A stretch of DNA of 64,000 bases from Thermus tengchongensis (GCF_021462405.1 NZ_JAKEDU010000003.1:186001-250000); one strand, 5' to 3'. Shown: positions 50,507 through 62,272, numbered from the stretch's first letter. Notes: generated by a model not told the origin, from the letters alone. Numbers and translations: made by a program.

Positions 50507-52080
50507 ATGACCCCTGAGGCGTTGGAGCTAAGGCGCCTGGAAGCCTTGGTCCAGGCCTGGCGCCTGCTGGCGCCTCTGGAGCGCCCGGAGGAGGTTTACC
50601 GTACGGTGGTGGAGACGGCAAAGGCCTCTACCCGGGCAGTTTCCGTCCTCCTCTTCCTTTACCGGCCGCAGGAGGAAGCCTTGGAGCTGGTGGCTGCTGC
50701 GGGGCTAAACCGGGACAAGGTGGGGCTGCGTTTACCCCGCAACCAGGGCATCTCCTGGGAGGTCTTGCGCAAGGGGGAACCGGTATACCTGGCCGATGTC
50801 AGCCGGGACCCGCGGGTGGTCTTCCTGTCGGGCAAGCGCCAACCAGGGGCCTACCTTGGGGTGCCCTTGCGGGATGCAGGGGGGAGGATCCTTGGGGTCC
50901 TGTCCATGGATACCACCGGGGGTGTGGGTGAGATCCGTCCGGAGGAACGCTTCTGGATCCAAGCCTTGGCGGAGGCGGCGGGGGTGGTGCTCTCCCGCAT
51001 TGAGGCCTTGGAGCGCGCCCGGGCGGAAGCGGAGCGGGCCCAGGCCCTTTTGGACCTCTCCCTGGCCCTGGAGAGCGCCCGGGAGCCCTTTACCATGGCC
51101 CAGGAGGCCCTGGACACCCTCCTCCGCCTCACCCCCTACCACGCGGGGGCGCTCTACCTCTTCCAAGAGGGGACGGTGCGCCCAGCGGTGATTTCCGGGC
51201 GCTACCCTTCAGGGTTTCCCCGGCTTTACGAGGAGCACCCCATCCGCTTCGGGGAAGGGCTTTTGGGCCACCCCCGGCTTTGGGAAGGGCCGGTGTACGT
51301 GGAGGACTACGCCCGCTTCCCAGGGGCCTTGAAGCCTTTTGCAGAAAGCGGCCTCAAGTCGGCCCTTTTGGTTCCCCTGAAGCCGGAGGGGCGGCGGTAC
51401 GGGGTGCTGGCCCTGGGTTCCTTCGGCGAAGGGGTACCCTACCGGCCGGAGGACGAAGGGGTCTTGAAGCTGGTGGCCAAGCGGCTGGAGGAGGCTCTAG
51501 AGAGGCTTTTTGCCCTCCACACGCTTCGGGCTACGCGCGAGGCTGCCCTCAAGGCCCTCTCCCGGGTCCTAGAGTACACCTCGAGACCAAGGGGCACACC
51601 GACCGGGTGGCGGAGCTTTCCGTGCGGCTGGGGCAGGCCTTGGGCTTTCCGGACCTCGAGGGCCTCCGCCTGGGCGCCTACTTCCACGACCTGGGCAAGC
51701 TGGCCTTGCCCGACGAGATCCTGCGCAAGCCCGCAGCCCTTTCCACCGGGGAGTGGCGGGTGGTGAAGACCCACCCGGAGGTGGGCTTGGAGATCCTGAA
51801 AAGCCTCCCCTTCCTGCCCCAGGCGGCCCTCCACGTGGTCCTCTACCACCACGAGCGCTGGGACGGCTCGGGCTACCCTCGGGGGCTTAAGGGGGAGGAG
51901 ATCCCCCTCGAGGCCCGCATCTTCGCCGTGGTGGACGTATACGATGCCCTTCTCTCCGAGCGCCCCTACAAGCGGGCCTGGACCCCAGAGGAAGCGAAAA
52001 AGGAGCTCCGGGCCCAGGCGGGCAGGAGCCTGGACCCGGAGGTGGTGGAAGCCTTTTTGGGTTTGCTGGAGGATGGATAG
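50507..52080 (+). pseudogene. GAF-GAF-HD-GYP cyclic-di-GMP phosphodiesterase, frameshifted
   Basis: Two GAF domains (about 50560-51000 and 51080-51500) are read in one frame down to LSRVLEYT at 51580. The HD-GYP domain (LETKGHTDRVAELSVRLGQ, YFHDLGKLALPDEIL, HHERWDGSGYPRG) is read in the -1 frame from 51580 to the stop at 52080. Without the shift the first frame ends in nonsense at 51766. Normal family members read LEY-(D)-xETxGHTxRV in one frame, so about 1 or 4 bases are missing near TACACCTCGAG. All HD-GYP metal residues are intact, so the lesion is recent, a sequencing error, or bridged. TAAAGT (50492-50497) may be the -10. Confidence 0.85.
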
Positions 52081-52100
52081 CCCTCCTGGAAGGTCCGCCT

Positions 52101-53915
<1,815 letters not shown>

Positions 53916-53966
53916 AGCGCATCCTTGTGGGTGGCCAGGCGCTAGGCCACCCCCCTTTTCCCCGTT

Positions 53967-54157
53967 GTTTCGCCCTGCCCCGCAGTTGTCCCCGGAAGGC
54001 GTCTTCCTTAGGGCTTTCCCTTGGGGCTTTTCGCAGGCGGGCGGGGCGGGCACACCCCGGGCGGCATCCGCGGATTCCTCGATCTTTCCCGGTTTCCCGG
54101 TTATCCCCTTGATCGGGGTCCGCCACCTCGTCAGGCCCCTTTGGGGCCCCCTGCGCT
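53967..54157 (-). ncRNA. glmS ribozyme (GlcN6P-activated self-cleaving riboswitch)
   Basis: On the minus strand the leader reads AGCGCA at 54157-54152, where cleavage is expected between A54157 and G54156. TGACGAGGTGGCGG follows (54133-54120), then GATCGAGGAATCCGCGGATG (54084-54065) and CCGCC. These are the conserved blocks of the ribozyme core, with GGTGGCGG able to pair with CCGCCC. The 3' domain ends in CTGCGGGGCAGGGCGAAA at about 53984-53967. Between TGACGAGGTGGCGG and the ATCGAGG block lie about 35 extra nt forming two small hairpins. Limits are approximate. Confidence 0.85.
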
Positions 54158-54215
54158 TCCCGCCTTCCTAAGTCTGGCTAGGATTTTTCCTGCCTTCCCA
54201 CCTCCCCTCCGGGGG

Positions 54216-54224
54216 AGTATAGCA
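54216..54224 (-). promoter_or_regulatory. Extended -10 promoter of glmS
   Basis: TGCTATACT on the minus strand (TATACT at 54216-54221), about 60 bp upstream of the ribozyme cleavage site, so that cleavage would release a ~50-nt 5' fragment. Confidence 0.75.
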
Positions 54225-54244
54225 AACCTTAAGGCCGGGGATGC

Positions 54245-54274
54245 TTGACAAGGCCCGGGTGAGGCTTTTATGAT
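54245..54274 (+). promoter_or_regulatory. Strong promoter of the slpA-like gene
   Basis: Perfect TTGACA (54245-54250), 18-bp spacer, TATGAT (54269-54274). It is the strongest match to the consensus in the window, as expected for a major surface protein, and is divergent from the glmS promoter only 21 bp away. Confidence 0.9.
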
Positions 54275-54280
54275 ACCAGC

Positions 54281-54405
54281 GGGCGCAAGGTGAAATTTCT
54301 CGGCGAGAGGCCACGCCCTGCGTCCCGGAAAGCACCCTTTGGGGAGGAAACGCGGCAACTCGCTCAAAAGGTGCTTCCGAAACCCTAAAGGGGGTGTAAG
54401 GAAGT
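54281..54405 (+). promoter_or_regulatory. ~125-nt untranslated leader of the slpA-like mRNA
   Basis: From the predicted start near 54281 to the ATG at 54406 there is no ORF. The leader contains GGTGAAATTTCTCGGCGAGAGG and ends GGGGGTGTAAGGAAGT, with AAGGAAG as ribosome-binding site. T. thermophilus slpA is known to carry a leader of similar length that affects mRNA stability, so this one is likely functional. Confidence 0.65.
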
Positions 54406-57114
54406 ATGAAGAAAAGGCTAGTGATGCTACTGGCGGGGCTTTTGACCGTGCTCTCCATGGGCTTCGGTCTAGCCCAGTTCTCCGATGTGCCCGCCGGGCA
54501 CTGGGCCAAGGAGGCGGTGGAGGCCCTGGCGGCCAAGGGGATCATCGTGGGCTTCCCCGACGGCACCTACCGGGGCAACGAGACCCTCACCCGTTACCAG
54601 GCGGCCCTCATCATCTACCGCCTCCTGCAGCAGATTGAGGAGGAGCTGAAGGCCAAGGGCGAGTCCCCCACCTTGGAGGCCATGTCCCCCGAGGACATTG
54701 AGGCCCTGAAGAACGCCGTTCAGGAGCTGGCCGCCGAGCTGGCCGCCTTGGGCGTGCGGGTCTCCGCCCTCGAGGACAGCGCCGCCACCAAGGAGGACAT
54801 CGCCCGCCTCGAGGCCCTGATCGAGGAGCTGAAGGCCCAGCCCATGCCCGAGCCCGGCATGGACCAGGCCGCCCTGCAGGACCTGGCCGACCGGGTGGAG
54901 GCTGCCTCCATCGCCGCCGACACCGCCTTGGCCCAGGCCCAGCAGCTGGCGGAGCAGCTGGAGGCCCTGGCCCAGGACGTGGAGGGGGTGAAGGGCGACC
55001 TGGCCGCCTTGCAGACCCAGGTGGAGGCCAACGCCCAGGCCATCCAGGCCCTCAACGAGCTGGCCGTCCTCCTGAACCAGGACGTGCTGGCCCTGCAGGA
55101 CCGGGTGACCGCCCTGGAGAAGGGCCTGGCCGACCTCCAGGGGATCAACTTCGAGGAGTTCGCCTCCAAGGAGGACGTGGCCGCGGTGCAGGAGTTCGCC
55201 GCCGCCCTGCGCTCCGACCTGGTGGGCCTCTCCGAGAAGGTGAGCGCCCTCGAGGGGCGGGTGGCGGAGCTGGCCCGGGTGCAGTACAGCATCTCCGGCA
55301 GCCTCACCGCCACCTACGGGATGGTGACCCTGCAGGGGAGCAACTTCGACATCGACCGCCTCTTTGGCACGCCCTTCAGCACAGGGGTGTTTGGTGCTAG
55401 CCAGGTGGACTCCAGCGTACAGCTGGAGGACGTGGCCTCCCGTAACCTAACCAGCGGCGCGGCCACCCTGACCTTCGGGGTCAAGAACACCGCCCCCGCG
55501 GCCACGGGGGTGGCGGTCAGCGAGGCCAGCGCCACCCTGGGGGTGGCCATTTACGGGTCCACCTTTACGGCCACTCCTGCCCTTCGGCTTGATGCAGCTA
55601 GCGTCCGGGGCACCGTGGACGGCCAGGCCTTCACCGTGGCCTACAGCCGGGCCGCCAGCTCCTTCCGCTTCAACGACTACCTCTTCGTGAATAATAGTGA
55701 CCCCGCTGGGCGGGAGACCCGCCAGGGTGTGGTGGCTGACGTTGACCTCAACAAACTTCCTCTCTCCCCCAAGGTGACCGTGGTGGCGGGGGTGAGTGAT
55801 AGCACGGATAATGGCGGTACGGGTGGAAACCTCCAGGGAAATTACTTCGGCATCCGGGTGGCCACCAAGCCCTTTGCCGGGCTGGACTTGGCCCTGAGCT
55901 ACGCGGCCAACGATGGCGGTGCTCCTCAGCCCAACCCCGTGCGTTCTGCCCTGGGGCTGGACGGCAGCCTGAAACTGGGCGACTTCTCCGTGAGGGGCCT
56001 CTTCGTCACCTCCAAGACTACCAACATCGGCAACTACTTCCAGGATTACTTTGACCCGGCTGTGGCCGACTGGGCCTACTACGTGCAGGCTGAGGCCAAG
56101 CTGGGCCCCTTGGGCCTGAAGGCCAACTACCGGGCCATCGACCCTGACTACGCGAACGGCGTGGCGGGGATGTCGGGTAGTCACGTGGCCTACTATGGCG
56201 GTGTTGCGGGCAAACAGTCCCCTGCTCCTTACCCGGCTGACGAGCGCGGTCTAGGGGCCAATCTCTCCGCCAACCTGGGCCCGGTAACTGTGGAGGTCAA
56301 GGGCGACAGCTACAACACCTACAACGCTCCTGCGGGCAACTTCACCACCGACCTGGGGGCCGCGGCTACCCTGGGCCTGCCCATGGCCTTCAGCCTGCGG
56401 GTGGCCTACGACACCAGCTTTAACAACGGGGCCAGCTACTTCGACCTCAGCAACCAGGCCTCCTCTACAGTCACGGGCACCCTGAGCCACGACGGCGGGG
56501 CCAAGGAGGCTCTGGTCAAGGACCTCAACCTCACCCTGCAGGGCACCTACGACACCATTGGCCAGACCTTTGGCCTCGCCGCCTACGGCACTTACAAGCT
56601 GGCCCTGGGGCCCCTCAGCCTGGACACCATTCTCTTCCGCTACGCCGATCCCAATACCGGCACCTCTGGCAACGAGACCCTCAAGGGCGGTCTCAAGGCC
56701 TCCGTGGACCTGGGTGGCCTCCTGCCCCTTAAGCCTAAGGTCCTGGGCGAGGTGGCAGCCCGGCAGACCGGCGGCGCCGGCGGTACTGAGGAGCTGAAGT
56801 GGAGCGCAGGCCTCTCCCTGGGCGAGTTCCTCTTCCCGGGCTCCAGCCTCGAGGCCCGCTACGCCCAGTACCGGGCGGCCAACGTGGCCAGCATGGCCGT
56901 GGGCGTGAACGACCATGCTTTCGCCGCCGATAAAGACGGGATTTACTCCGGTTCCGGTGGTGCCAGCGGTACCCTCTCGGGCTTCAACGTCACCTGGCGC
57001 TACTACGACTTCCGCGTGGACTACGGGGAGTACCTGCTGGAGCGCACCGCTCCCGCTCCTGCGGCTACCGACCGCGCCCGCACCTTCCGCGTGACCTACA
57101 CCGTGCGCTTCTAG
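54406..57114 (+). CDS. slpA: S-layer/outer-membrane SlpA-like protein (SLH domain, coiled coil, beta-barrel)
   Basis: Major cell-envelope protein. Signal peptide 1-23 ([20 protein letters not shown]..), a single SLH domain at about 24-78 ([32 protein letters not shown]) that binds pyruvylated cell-wall polymer. A long heptad-rich coiled coil spans about 85-300. A C-terminal Tyr/Gly/Asn-rich beta-barrel runs to the final aromatic residue (FRVTYTVRF). 902 residues. It matches the Thermus/Deinococcus architecture of SlpA. Expressed from the strong promoter at 54245 and ended by the terminator at 57128. The barrel's codon mix is somewhat more T/A-rich than its neighbours, as often in abundant surface proteins. 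Confidence 0.92.
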   Translation: MKKRLVMLLAGLLTVLSMGFGLAQFSDVPAGHWAKEAVEALAAKGIIVGFPDGTYRGNETLTRYQAALIIYRLLQQIEEELKAKGESPTLEAMSPEDIEALKNAVQELAAELAALGVRVSALEDSAATKEDIARLEALIEELKAQPMPEPGMDQAALQDLADRVEAASIAADTALAQAQQLAEQLEALAQDVEGVKGDLAALQTQVEANAQAIQALNELAVLLNQDVLALQDRVTALEKGLADLQGINFEEFASKEDVAAVQEFAAALRSDLVGLSEKVSALEGRVAELARVQYSISGSLTATYGMVTLQGSNFDIDRLFGTPFSTGVFGASQVDSSVQLEDVASRNLTSGAATLTFGVKNTAPAATGVAVSEASATLGVAIYGSTFTATPALRLDAASVRGTVDGQAFTVAYSRAASSFRFNDYLFVNNSDPAGRETRQGVVADVDLNKLPLSPKVTVVAGVSDSTDNGGTGGNLQGNYFGIRVATKPFAGLDLALSYAANDGGAPQPNPVRSALGLDGSLKLGDFSVRGLFVTSKTTNIGNYFQDYFDPAVADWAYYVQAEAKLGPLGLKANYRAIDPDYANGVAGMSGSHVAYYGGVAGKQSPAPYPADERGLGANLSANLGPVTVEVKGDSYNTYNAPAGNFTTDLGAAATLGLPMAFSLRVAYDTSFNNGASYFDLSNQASSTVTGTLSHDGGAKEALVKDLNLTLQGTYDTIGQTFGLAAYGTYKLALGPLSLDTILFRYADPNTGTSGNETLKGGLKASVDLGGLLPLKPKVLGEVAARQTGGAGGTEELKWSAGLSLGEFLFPGSSLEARYAQYRAANVASMAVGVNDHAFAADKDGIYSGSGGASGTLSGFNVTWRYYDFRVDYGEYLLERTAPAPAATDRARTFRVTYTVRF

Positions 57115-57127
57115 GCTGGAAGGCAAC

Positions 57128-57161
57128 GAGGGCCCCCGTCCCGAGGCGGGGGCTCTTTTTT
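57128..57161 (+). terminator. slpA intrinsic terminator
   Basis: GAGGGCCCCCG, loop, CGGGGGCTC followed by TTTTTT. A strong GC-rich hairpin 14 bp after the stop codon. Confidence 0.9.
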
Positions 57162-57191
57162 CCTCTCTCCGGGCGCCCTACACTAGGAAGG

Positions 57192-59189
57192 ATGACTTTC
57201 CGCTACCTTGGCCCCGAGCCCAAGGGGGACCAGCCCAAGGCCATTCGCGAGCTGGTGGAGGCCTTAAGGGATGGGGAGCGCTACGTTACCCTCCTGGGGG
57301 CCACGGGCACGGGGAAGACGGTGACCATGGCCAAGGTGATCGAGGCCCTGGGGCGGCCTGCCCTGGTCCTAGCCCCCAACAAGATCCTGGCGGCGCAGCT
57401 GGCCGCGGAGTTCCGGGAGCTCTTCCCGGAAAACGCCGTGGAGTACTTCATCAGCTACTACGACTACTACCAGCCCGAGGCTTACGTGCCGGGGAAGGAC
57501 CTCTACATCGAGAAGGACGCCAGCATTAACCCGGAGATCGAGCGCCTCCGCCACTCCACCACCCGTAGCCTCCTCACCCGGCGGGACGTGATCGTGGTGG
57601 CCTCGGTTTCCGCCATCTACGGCCTGGGGGACCCCCGGGAGTACCGGCAGAGGAACCTGGTGGTGGAAAAGGGACAGGTCTACCCCCGGGAGGCCCTCCT
57701 GGAGCGCCTTTTGGAGCTGGGCTACGAGCGGAACGAGATTGACCTGGCCCCAGGCCGCTTCCGGGCCAAGGGGGAGGTGCTGGAAATCTTCCCCGCCTAC
57801 GACACCGAGCCCATCCGGGTGGAGCTATGGGGGGACGAGGTGGAGCGCATCCTGCAGGTGCACCCCATCACGGGGGAGAGGCTTAGGGAGCTTCCCGGCT
57901 TCGTCCTCTTTCCCGCCACCCACTACCTTTCCCCGGAGGGGCTGGAGGAGATCCTGAAGGAGATCGAGAAAGAGCTATGGGAACGGGTCCGCTACTTTGA
58001 GGAAAGGGGGGAGGTGCTCTACGCCCAGCGCCTCAAGGAGCGCACCCTCTACGACTTGGAGATGCTAAGGGTCATGGGCACCTGCCCGGGGGTGGAGAAC
58101 TACGCCCGCTACTTCACGGGCAAGGCCCCGGGGGAGCCCCCTTATACCCTTCTCGACTACTTCCCCGAGGACTTCCTGGTCTTCCTGGACGAGTCCCACG
58201 TGACCGTGCCCCAGCTCCAGGGCATGTACCGGGGGGACTACGCCCGCAAAAAGACCCTGGTGGACTATGGCTTCCGCCTGCCCAGCGCTTTGGACAACCG
58301 CCCCTTGCGCTTCGAGGAGTTTTTGGAGCGGGTTTCCCAGGTGGTCTTCGTCTCCGCCACCCCGGGGCCCTTTGAGCTTGCGCATTCGGGGCGCATCGTG
58401 GAGCAGATCATCCGCCCCACGGGGCTTCTGGACCCTTTGGTGGTGGTGAAGCCCACGGAGAACCAGATCCTGGACCTCATGGAGGGCATCCGGGAAAGGG
58501 CGAAGCGGGGGGAGCGCACCTTGGTCACGGTGCTCACGGTGCGCATGGCGGAGGAGCTCACCGCCTTCTTGGTGGAGCACGGCATCCGCGCCCGCTACCT
58601 GCACCACGAGCTGGACGCCTTTGAGCGCCAGGCTCTGATCCGCGACCTGCGCCTGGGGCATTTTGACGCCCTGGTGGGCATCAACCTCCTGCGGGAAGGG
58701 CTCGACCTCCCCGAGGTTTCCCTGGTGGCCATCCTGGACGCGGACAAGACGGGCTTCCTAAGGAGCGAAAGGAGCCTCATCCAGACCATCGGCCGGGCGG
58801 CGAGGAACGCTAGGGGGGAGGTTTGGCTTTACGCTGACCAGGTTTCCGAGGCCATGGAGCGGGCCATCCGGGAGACGAACCGGAGAAGGGCGCTGCAGGA
58901 GGCCTACAACCGGGAGCACGGCATCGTCCCGGAGACGGTGCGGAAGGAGGTGCGGGCCATCATCCGCCCCGAGGGGTACGAGGAAGCCCCCCTGCCCGAG
59001 CCTGCCAGCGAGGACCTCAAGGAGCGGATCGCCGAGCTGGAGCTGGCCATGTGGCAGGCGGCGGAAGAACTGGACTTTGAACGGGCGGCGAGGCTAAGGG
59101 ACGAGCTCAGGGCCCTCGAGGCCCGCCTGCAGGGGCTCGAAGCCCCCGAACCCGTGCCGGGAAGCCGCCGGAAGCGGCGCCGCCGCTAA
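57192..59189 (+). CDS. uvrB: Excinuclease ABC subunit B
   Basis: DNA-damage verification helicase of nucleotide excision repair. Walker A is [16 protein letters not shown] near residue 35. The damage-probing beta-hairpin is [25 protein letters not shown] near 90. Helicase motifs [17 protein letters not shown] and [12 protein letters not shown] follow. The C-terminal UVR motif that binds UvrC is [34 protein letters not shown]. 665 residues. TACACT (57179-57184) is 7 nt before the ATG. Its TAA stop is the first three bases of dispersed-element copy C. Confidence 0.97.
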   Translation: MTFRYLGPEPKGDQPKAIRELVEALRDGERYVTLLGATGTGKTVTMAKVIEALGRPALVLAPNKILAAQLAAEFRELFPENAVEYFISYYDYYQPEAYVPGKDLYIEKDASINPEIERLRHSTTRSLLTRRDVIVVASVSAIYGLGDPREYRQRNLVVEKGQVYPREALLERLLELGYERNEIDLAPGRFRAKGEVLEIFPAYDTEPIRVELWGDEVERILQVHPITGERLRELPGFVLFPATHYLSPEGLEEILKEIEKELWERVRYFEERGEVLYAQRLKERTLYDLEMLRVMGTCPGVENYARYFTGKAPGEPPYTLLDYFPEDFLVFLDESHVTVPQLQGMYRGDYARKKTLVDYGFRLPSALDNRPLRFEEFLERVSQVVFVSATPGPFELAHSGRIVEQIIRPTGLLDPLVVVKPTENQILDLMEGIRERAKRGERTLVTVLTVRMAEELTAFLVEHGIRARYLHHELDAFERQALIRDLRLGHFDALVGINLLREGLDLPEVSLVAILDADKTGFLRSERSLIQTIGRAARNARGEVWLYADQVSEAMERAIRETNRRRALQEAYNREHGIVPETVRKEVRAIIRPEGYEEAPLPEPASEDLKERIAELELAMWQAAEELDFERAARLRDELRALEARLQGLEAPEPVPGSRRKRRRR

Positions 59190-59283
59190 GTACCCCGTCG
59201 TGGCTTGCGCCAAGACGGGGCCCCAAAGAGGCGATAAGCAAGCCGCTTTGGCCGATGGGAAAACCTTTGTGCGCGGGGGCTTA
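59187..59283 (-). repeat. Copy C of the dispersed element, supplying both flanking stop codons
   Basis: Minus-strand copy of the element: on + it starts TAAGTACCCC and ends GGGGGCTTA. Hairpin CCCCGTCGTGGC (59193-59204), loop TTGC, GCCAAGACGGGG (59209-59220), one mismatch in 12 bp. The first TAA (59187-59189) is the uvrB stop and the last TTA (59281-59283) is the stop of the minus-strand gene, so the element exactly fills the space between two convergent genes. Confidence 0.8.
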
Positions 59284-60396
59284 GGCCAAAAGGAGCACCG
59301 GGTTTTCCAGGTACAGGGCCACCCGCTCCAGGAGCTTTTTGGCCACGGGGCCTTCCAGCCCGGAGGCGGCGAGCACCCCCTCCTGGTAGAGGAAAAGGCT
59401 CGGACGGCCGGAGTGCACCTCCTCCTCCCCCGCGAAGCAAAGAAGCCCCTCCCCTTCCTCCCCCTCCTGCTGGTGGAAGAGGGCGAGGAAGCCACCCATG
59501 GGCCTTACGCCCCGCACCTCCTTCCCTGCCGCCTGTCCCAGGAGGGGCCTTAAGGGAAGCTCCAGCTCCGCCAGGGCCTTCTCCGCCGCCTTCAGCAAGA
59601 AGGGAAGGGGGTTATGGGGCACCCCGTGGGCTTGGTGGAAGGCTTCCAAGGCTGCCTCCAGCCTCCCGGGGTCAAACCGCAGGCGCTGCACCCGCAAGGG
59701 GAAGGGAGCAGGGCCCGGGGTGGCGGTGAGGCCCGGGGCCGGGCTGGGTGGGGGGACGGGGGCAACCGGGGGCGGGGGTTCTGGGGGAGGGGGTGCTTCC
59801 TCCAGGGCCTCGAGGGGTTCCGGGGAAGGGGCTTCCTGGGTTTCGCTGAGGAGGAGATCTTCCTCCAGTTCCAGTTCCTCCGGTTCAGGGGGAAGCATTG
59901 CCTCCTCGGCGGGAAGGAGGAGCTCCTCAAGTTCCTCCTCCGCGGGCTCGGGAGGAAGGGTTTCCTCTTCCTCCGGCCCGGAGGGGGAAGGGGCTTGGTC
60001 TTCCCGGGCGGGCTCCTCGGCCAGGAGGAGGTCCTCCTCCAGGTCTAGGTCCAGGTCCTCCAGGAGGGCGGGCTCGAGGTCCAGCTCCTCCTCCGCCACC
60101 TCCTCCACCGCCAAGGTGGGGGCCTTGGGGGTTTCGGGGAGGACGTCTTCCAGATCCACGCCCTCCCGGCTCAGGACCTCCTGTACCCGTTTCAGTTCCT
60201 CTTCCGGGGGAAGGGGCGGGGCTTCCTCGGGCATGGGGGGCAGGTCCACCTCCCCGGCCATCACCTTGGCCAGGAAGGCCAGGATGTCCCGCTCCACGAT
60301 GGTGCCATCGGGGCCGGTCCCCTGGAGCCTGCGCCAGTCTATGCCGTTTTCCTCGGCAAGACGCCGGGCCAAGGGCGTGATCTTGGGTTCGGCCAT
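59281..60396 (-). CDS. E3-binding-domain protein with degenerate E2-like C-terminus
   Basis: Residues 5-43 are a peripheral-subunit-binding (E3-binding) domain: ITPLARRLAEENGIDWRRLQGTGPDGTIVERDILAFL. About 50-240 is an extremely Glu/Pro/Leu-rich linker. From about 245 the sequence recalls the E2 acyltransferase domain (RLEAALEAFHQAHG, PFLLKAAEKALAELELP, EVRGVRPMGGFLALF) and closes with LLERVALYLENPVLLLA, but the catalytic HxxxDG is replaced by SGLEG and no lipoyl domain is present. So it is probably a non-catalytic binder of E3 or E1. 371 residues. Divergent from the aminopeptidase gene through a shared -10. Confidence 0.82.
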   Translation of the reverse strand: MAEPKITPLARRLAEENGIDWRRLQGTGPDGTIVERDILAFLAKVMAGEVDLPPMPEEAPPLPPEEELKRVQEVLSREGVDLEDVLPETPKAPTLAVEEVAEEELDLEPALLEDLDLDLEEDLLLAEEPAREDQAPSPSGPEEEETLPPEPAEEELEELLLPAEEAMLPPEPEELELEEDLLLSETQEAPSPEPLEALEEAPPPPEPPPPVAPVPPPSPAPGLTATPGPAPFPLRVQRLRFDPGRLEAALEAFHQAHGVPHNPLPFLLKAAEKALAELELPLRPLLGQAAGKEVRGVRPMGGFLALFHQQEGEEGEGLLCFAGEEEVHSGRPSLFLYQEGVLAASGLEGPVAKKLLERVALYLENPVLLLA

Positions 60397-60404
60397 CTTG
60401 GCCC

Positions 60405-60411
60405 TATGATA
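60405..60411. promoter_or_regulatory. Shared bidirectional -10 box (TATGATA)
   Basis: TATGAT on + (60405-60410) is 6 nt before GTG 60417, with TTGGGT (60383-60388) at 16 bp as -35. TATCAT on - (60406-60411) is 9 nt before ATG 60396. Confidence 0.72.
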
Positions 60412-60416
60412 ACAAA

Positions 60417-61505
60417 GTGGAAGCCGCTTTCGCTCAACTCCTGGTGGAGTACTGCCTCGAGGCCCAGGAAGGGGAGACCATTTTGGTGGAGACAGAGGTC
60501 CCGGCTTTGCCCCTCCTGCCCCATTTGAAACGGGCCTTCCTGAAACGGGGGGCCTACCCTGTTTTCCGCATAGGCTACCCCGGAGAGGGGCGGGATTTCC
60601 TCCTCTATGGGGGGGCTTGGCTGGAGAGGATACCGGAGGTGGAGCGCGCTCTTTATGAGAAAGCGGACAAGTTCCTGCGCATCCTTTCCGCGGAAAACCC
60701 CCTGGAGGGAGCCTCCCTGGACCCCGGGCTTTCGCTAAGGCACCAGCGGGCCTGGCGGCCCCTGGCCGAACTCCGCTTGAAAAAGCGCTGGACCCTCACC
60801 CTTTACCCCACGGTGGGCTACGCGGTGGGGGCGGGTATGGGGACGGAGGAGTTCCGGGAGTACCTTAAGGGGGCGTTATTCCTGGACCGGGAGGACCCGG
60901 TGGGCGCTTGGCGGGCCCTTTCCCGCTTCCAGGAGGCCTTGATCGGGAGGCTTTCCCAGGGGCGGGAGCTCCGCCTCCTGGCCCCGGGCACGGACCTGAG
61001 GCTTTCCGTGGCGGGGAGACGGTGGATCAACTCCGATGGCCGGCGCAACATGCCCTCGGGGGAGGTGTTCACCGGGCCCCTCGAGGATTCCGCCGAGGGG
61101 GAGGTGCGCTTCAACCTCCCCGCCTTCGTGGGGGGCAGGCGGGTGGAGGGGGTTTACCTGCGCTTCCAGGGGGGCGAGGTGGTGGAGGCCCGGGCGGAGG
61201 TGGGGGAGGAATACCTGCTGGCGGCCCTGGCCACGGATGAGGGGGCCAGGCGGCTCGGCGAGATAGGGATCGGCACCAACTTCGGCCTCACCCGGCCCAC
61301 CGGCCTCATCCTCCTGGACGAGAAGATGGGGGGCACGGTGCACCTGGCCCTGGGCCGGAGCTACCCGGAGACCGGGGGCAAAAACGAGAGCGCCCTCCAC
61401 TGGGACCTGGTCCTCTCCTTGGCGGAAGGGGCCCTCCTCCTGGACGGAAAGCCCTTGGTGGAGGAAGGGCGGTTCGTGGGGCTTCCCGAGCCTTACCCTG
61501 CCTAG
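60417..61505 (+). CDS. M29-family aminopeptidase (AmpS/AmpT-like)
   Basis: Metal-dependent aminopeptidase of family M29, as in thermophilic AP-T. Metal ligands lie in NMPSGEVFTGP (Glu), LGEIGIGTN (Glu), GGTVHLALGRSYPETGGKNESALHWDLVL (His, His, Asp). The N-terminal half (ETILVETEVPALPLLPHLKRAFLKRGAYPVFRI) is the family's substrate-gating domain. 362 residues, about 45 shorter than the classical Thermus enzyme, mostly in the N-terminal half. Start GTG, leaderless. Ends in a 4-bp overlap with the ABC permease gene on the other strand. Confidence 0.9.
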   Translation: MEAAFAQLLVEYCLEAQEGETILVETEVPALPLLPHLKRAFLKRGAYPVFRIGYPGEGRDFLLYGGAWLERIPEVERALYEKADKFLRILSAENPLEGASLDPGLSLRHQRAWRPLAELRLKKRWTLTLYPTVGYAVGAGMGTEEFREYLKGALFLDREDPVGAWRALSRFQEALIGRLSQGRELRLLAPGTDLRLSVAGRRWINSDGRRNMPSGEVFTGPLEDSAEGEVRFNLPAFVGGRRVEGVYLRFQGGEVVEARAEVGEEYLLAALATDEGARRLGEIGIGTNFGLTRPTGLILLDEKMGGTVHLALGRSYPETGGKNESALHWDLVLSLAEGALLLDGKPLVEEGRFVGLPEPYPA

Positions 61506-62272
61506 AGGTCCTTGCGCTCGAAGACCAAAGCCGCCAGGAAGGCAAAGCCCAAGGTGTAGATGAGGAGGAGGGGCAGGCCGAGCCCCGCCACGCTGGGCCT
61601 TAAGTGAAGGTCCAAGTAGGTGGTGAGGAGGAAGGGGGTAAGGGGGGGGAAGGCCACCAGAAGGCGCATGAGAAGCAGGGTGGCCACCGCCGCCAGGGCG
61701 CTGGCCGTGGTGGAGAGGAAGACCGTGGCGTAGAGGAGGGCCAAGGCGGCGAGGGGCAAGAGGACGATCCCCGCCAGGAGGTGGGCGGAAAGGAGCTGGC
61801 CAAGGGCCTCTTGGGCGCTCAGAAAGCCTACCCCGGCGAACCCTCCTGCCCCAAGCCCCGTGCCCCCGTAGAACCCTCCTAGCCCGTGGGGCAGGCCCGC
61901 CAGAAGGCTTCCCAGGAAGCTTACCCCCAGGAGGACGAAGGGATATAGGAGGGCAGAGAAGAGCTTGGCCAGGATCAGCCGGGTCCGGGGGAGGGGGTGG
62001 AGGAGGAGGCTTTTCAAGGTGCCTTGGCTCACCTCACTGCCCAGGGATTCGCTGGCCGCCATCACCACCAGAAAGGGAAAGAGGAACTCCATCCCCGCCA
62101 TCAGGCTTAGGGAAACCACCTGCCAGCCCGAGACCAGGACCAGGCCGTACACCTCCTTAAGCCCCGGGGCCAGGGCCCAGAGGAAGGGGAGGAGGAAGGC
62201 GGCCAGAAGGCCAAGGCCCACGGAACGGAGGCGGAAGAGCTTGTAGAGCTCAAAGACGAAGAGCCTAAGCAT
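61502..62272 (-). CDS. ABC-2 type transporter permease
   Basis: Membrane subunit of an ABC exporter. Six hydrophobic segments over 256 residues, beginning MLRLFVFELYKLFRLRSVGLGLL and including ESLGSEVSQGTLKSLLLHPLPRTRLILAKL, the typical ABC-2 cytosolic coupling region. Its start overlaps the ATPase stop by 8 bp, so the two form one exporter. The substrate (antibiotic, lipid or Na+ are common for the class) is unknown. Confidence 0.9.
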   Translation of the reverse strand: MLRLFVFELYKLFRLRSVGLGLLAAFLLPFLWALAPGLKEVYGLVLVSGWQVVSLSLMAGMEFLFPFLVVMAASESLGSEVSQGTLKSLLLHPLPRTRLILAKLFSALLYPFVLLGVSFLGSLLAGLPHGLGGFYGGTGLGAGGFAGVGFLSAQEALGQLLSAHLLAGIVLLPLAALALLYATVFLSTTASALAAVATLLLMRLLVAFPPLTPFLLTTYLDLHLRPSVAGLGLPLLLIYTLGFAFLAALVFERKDL

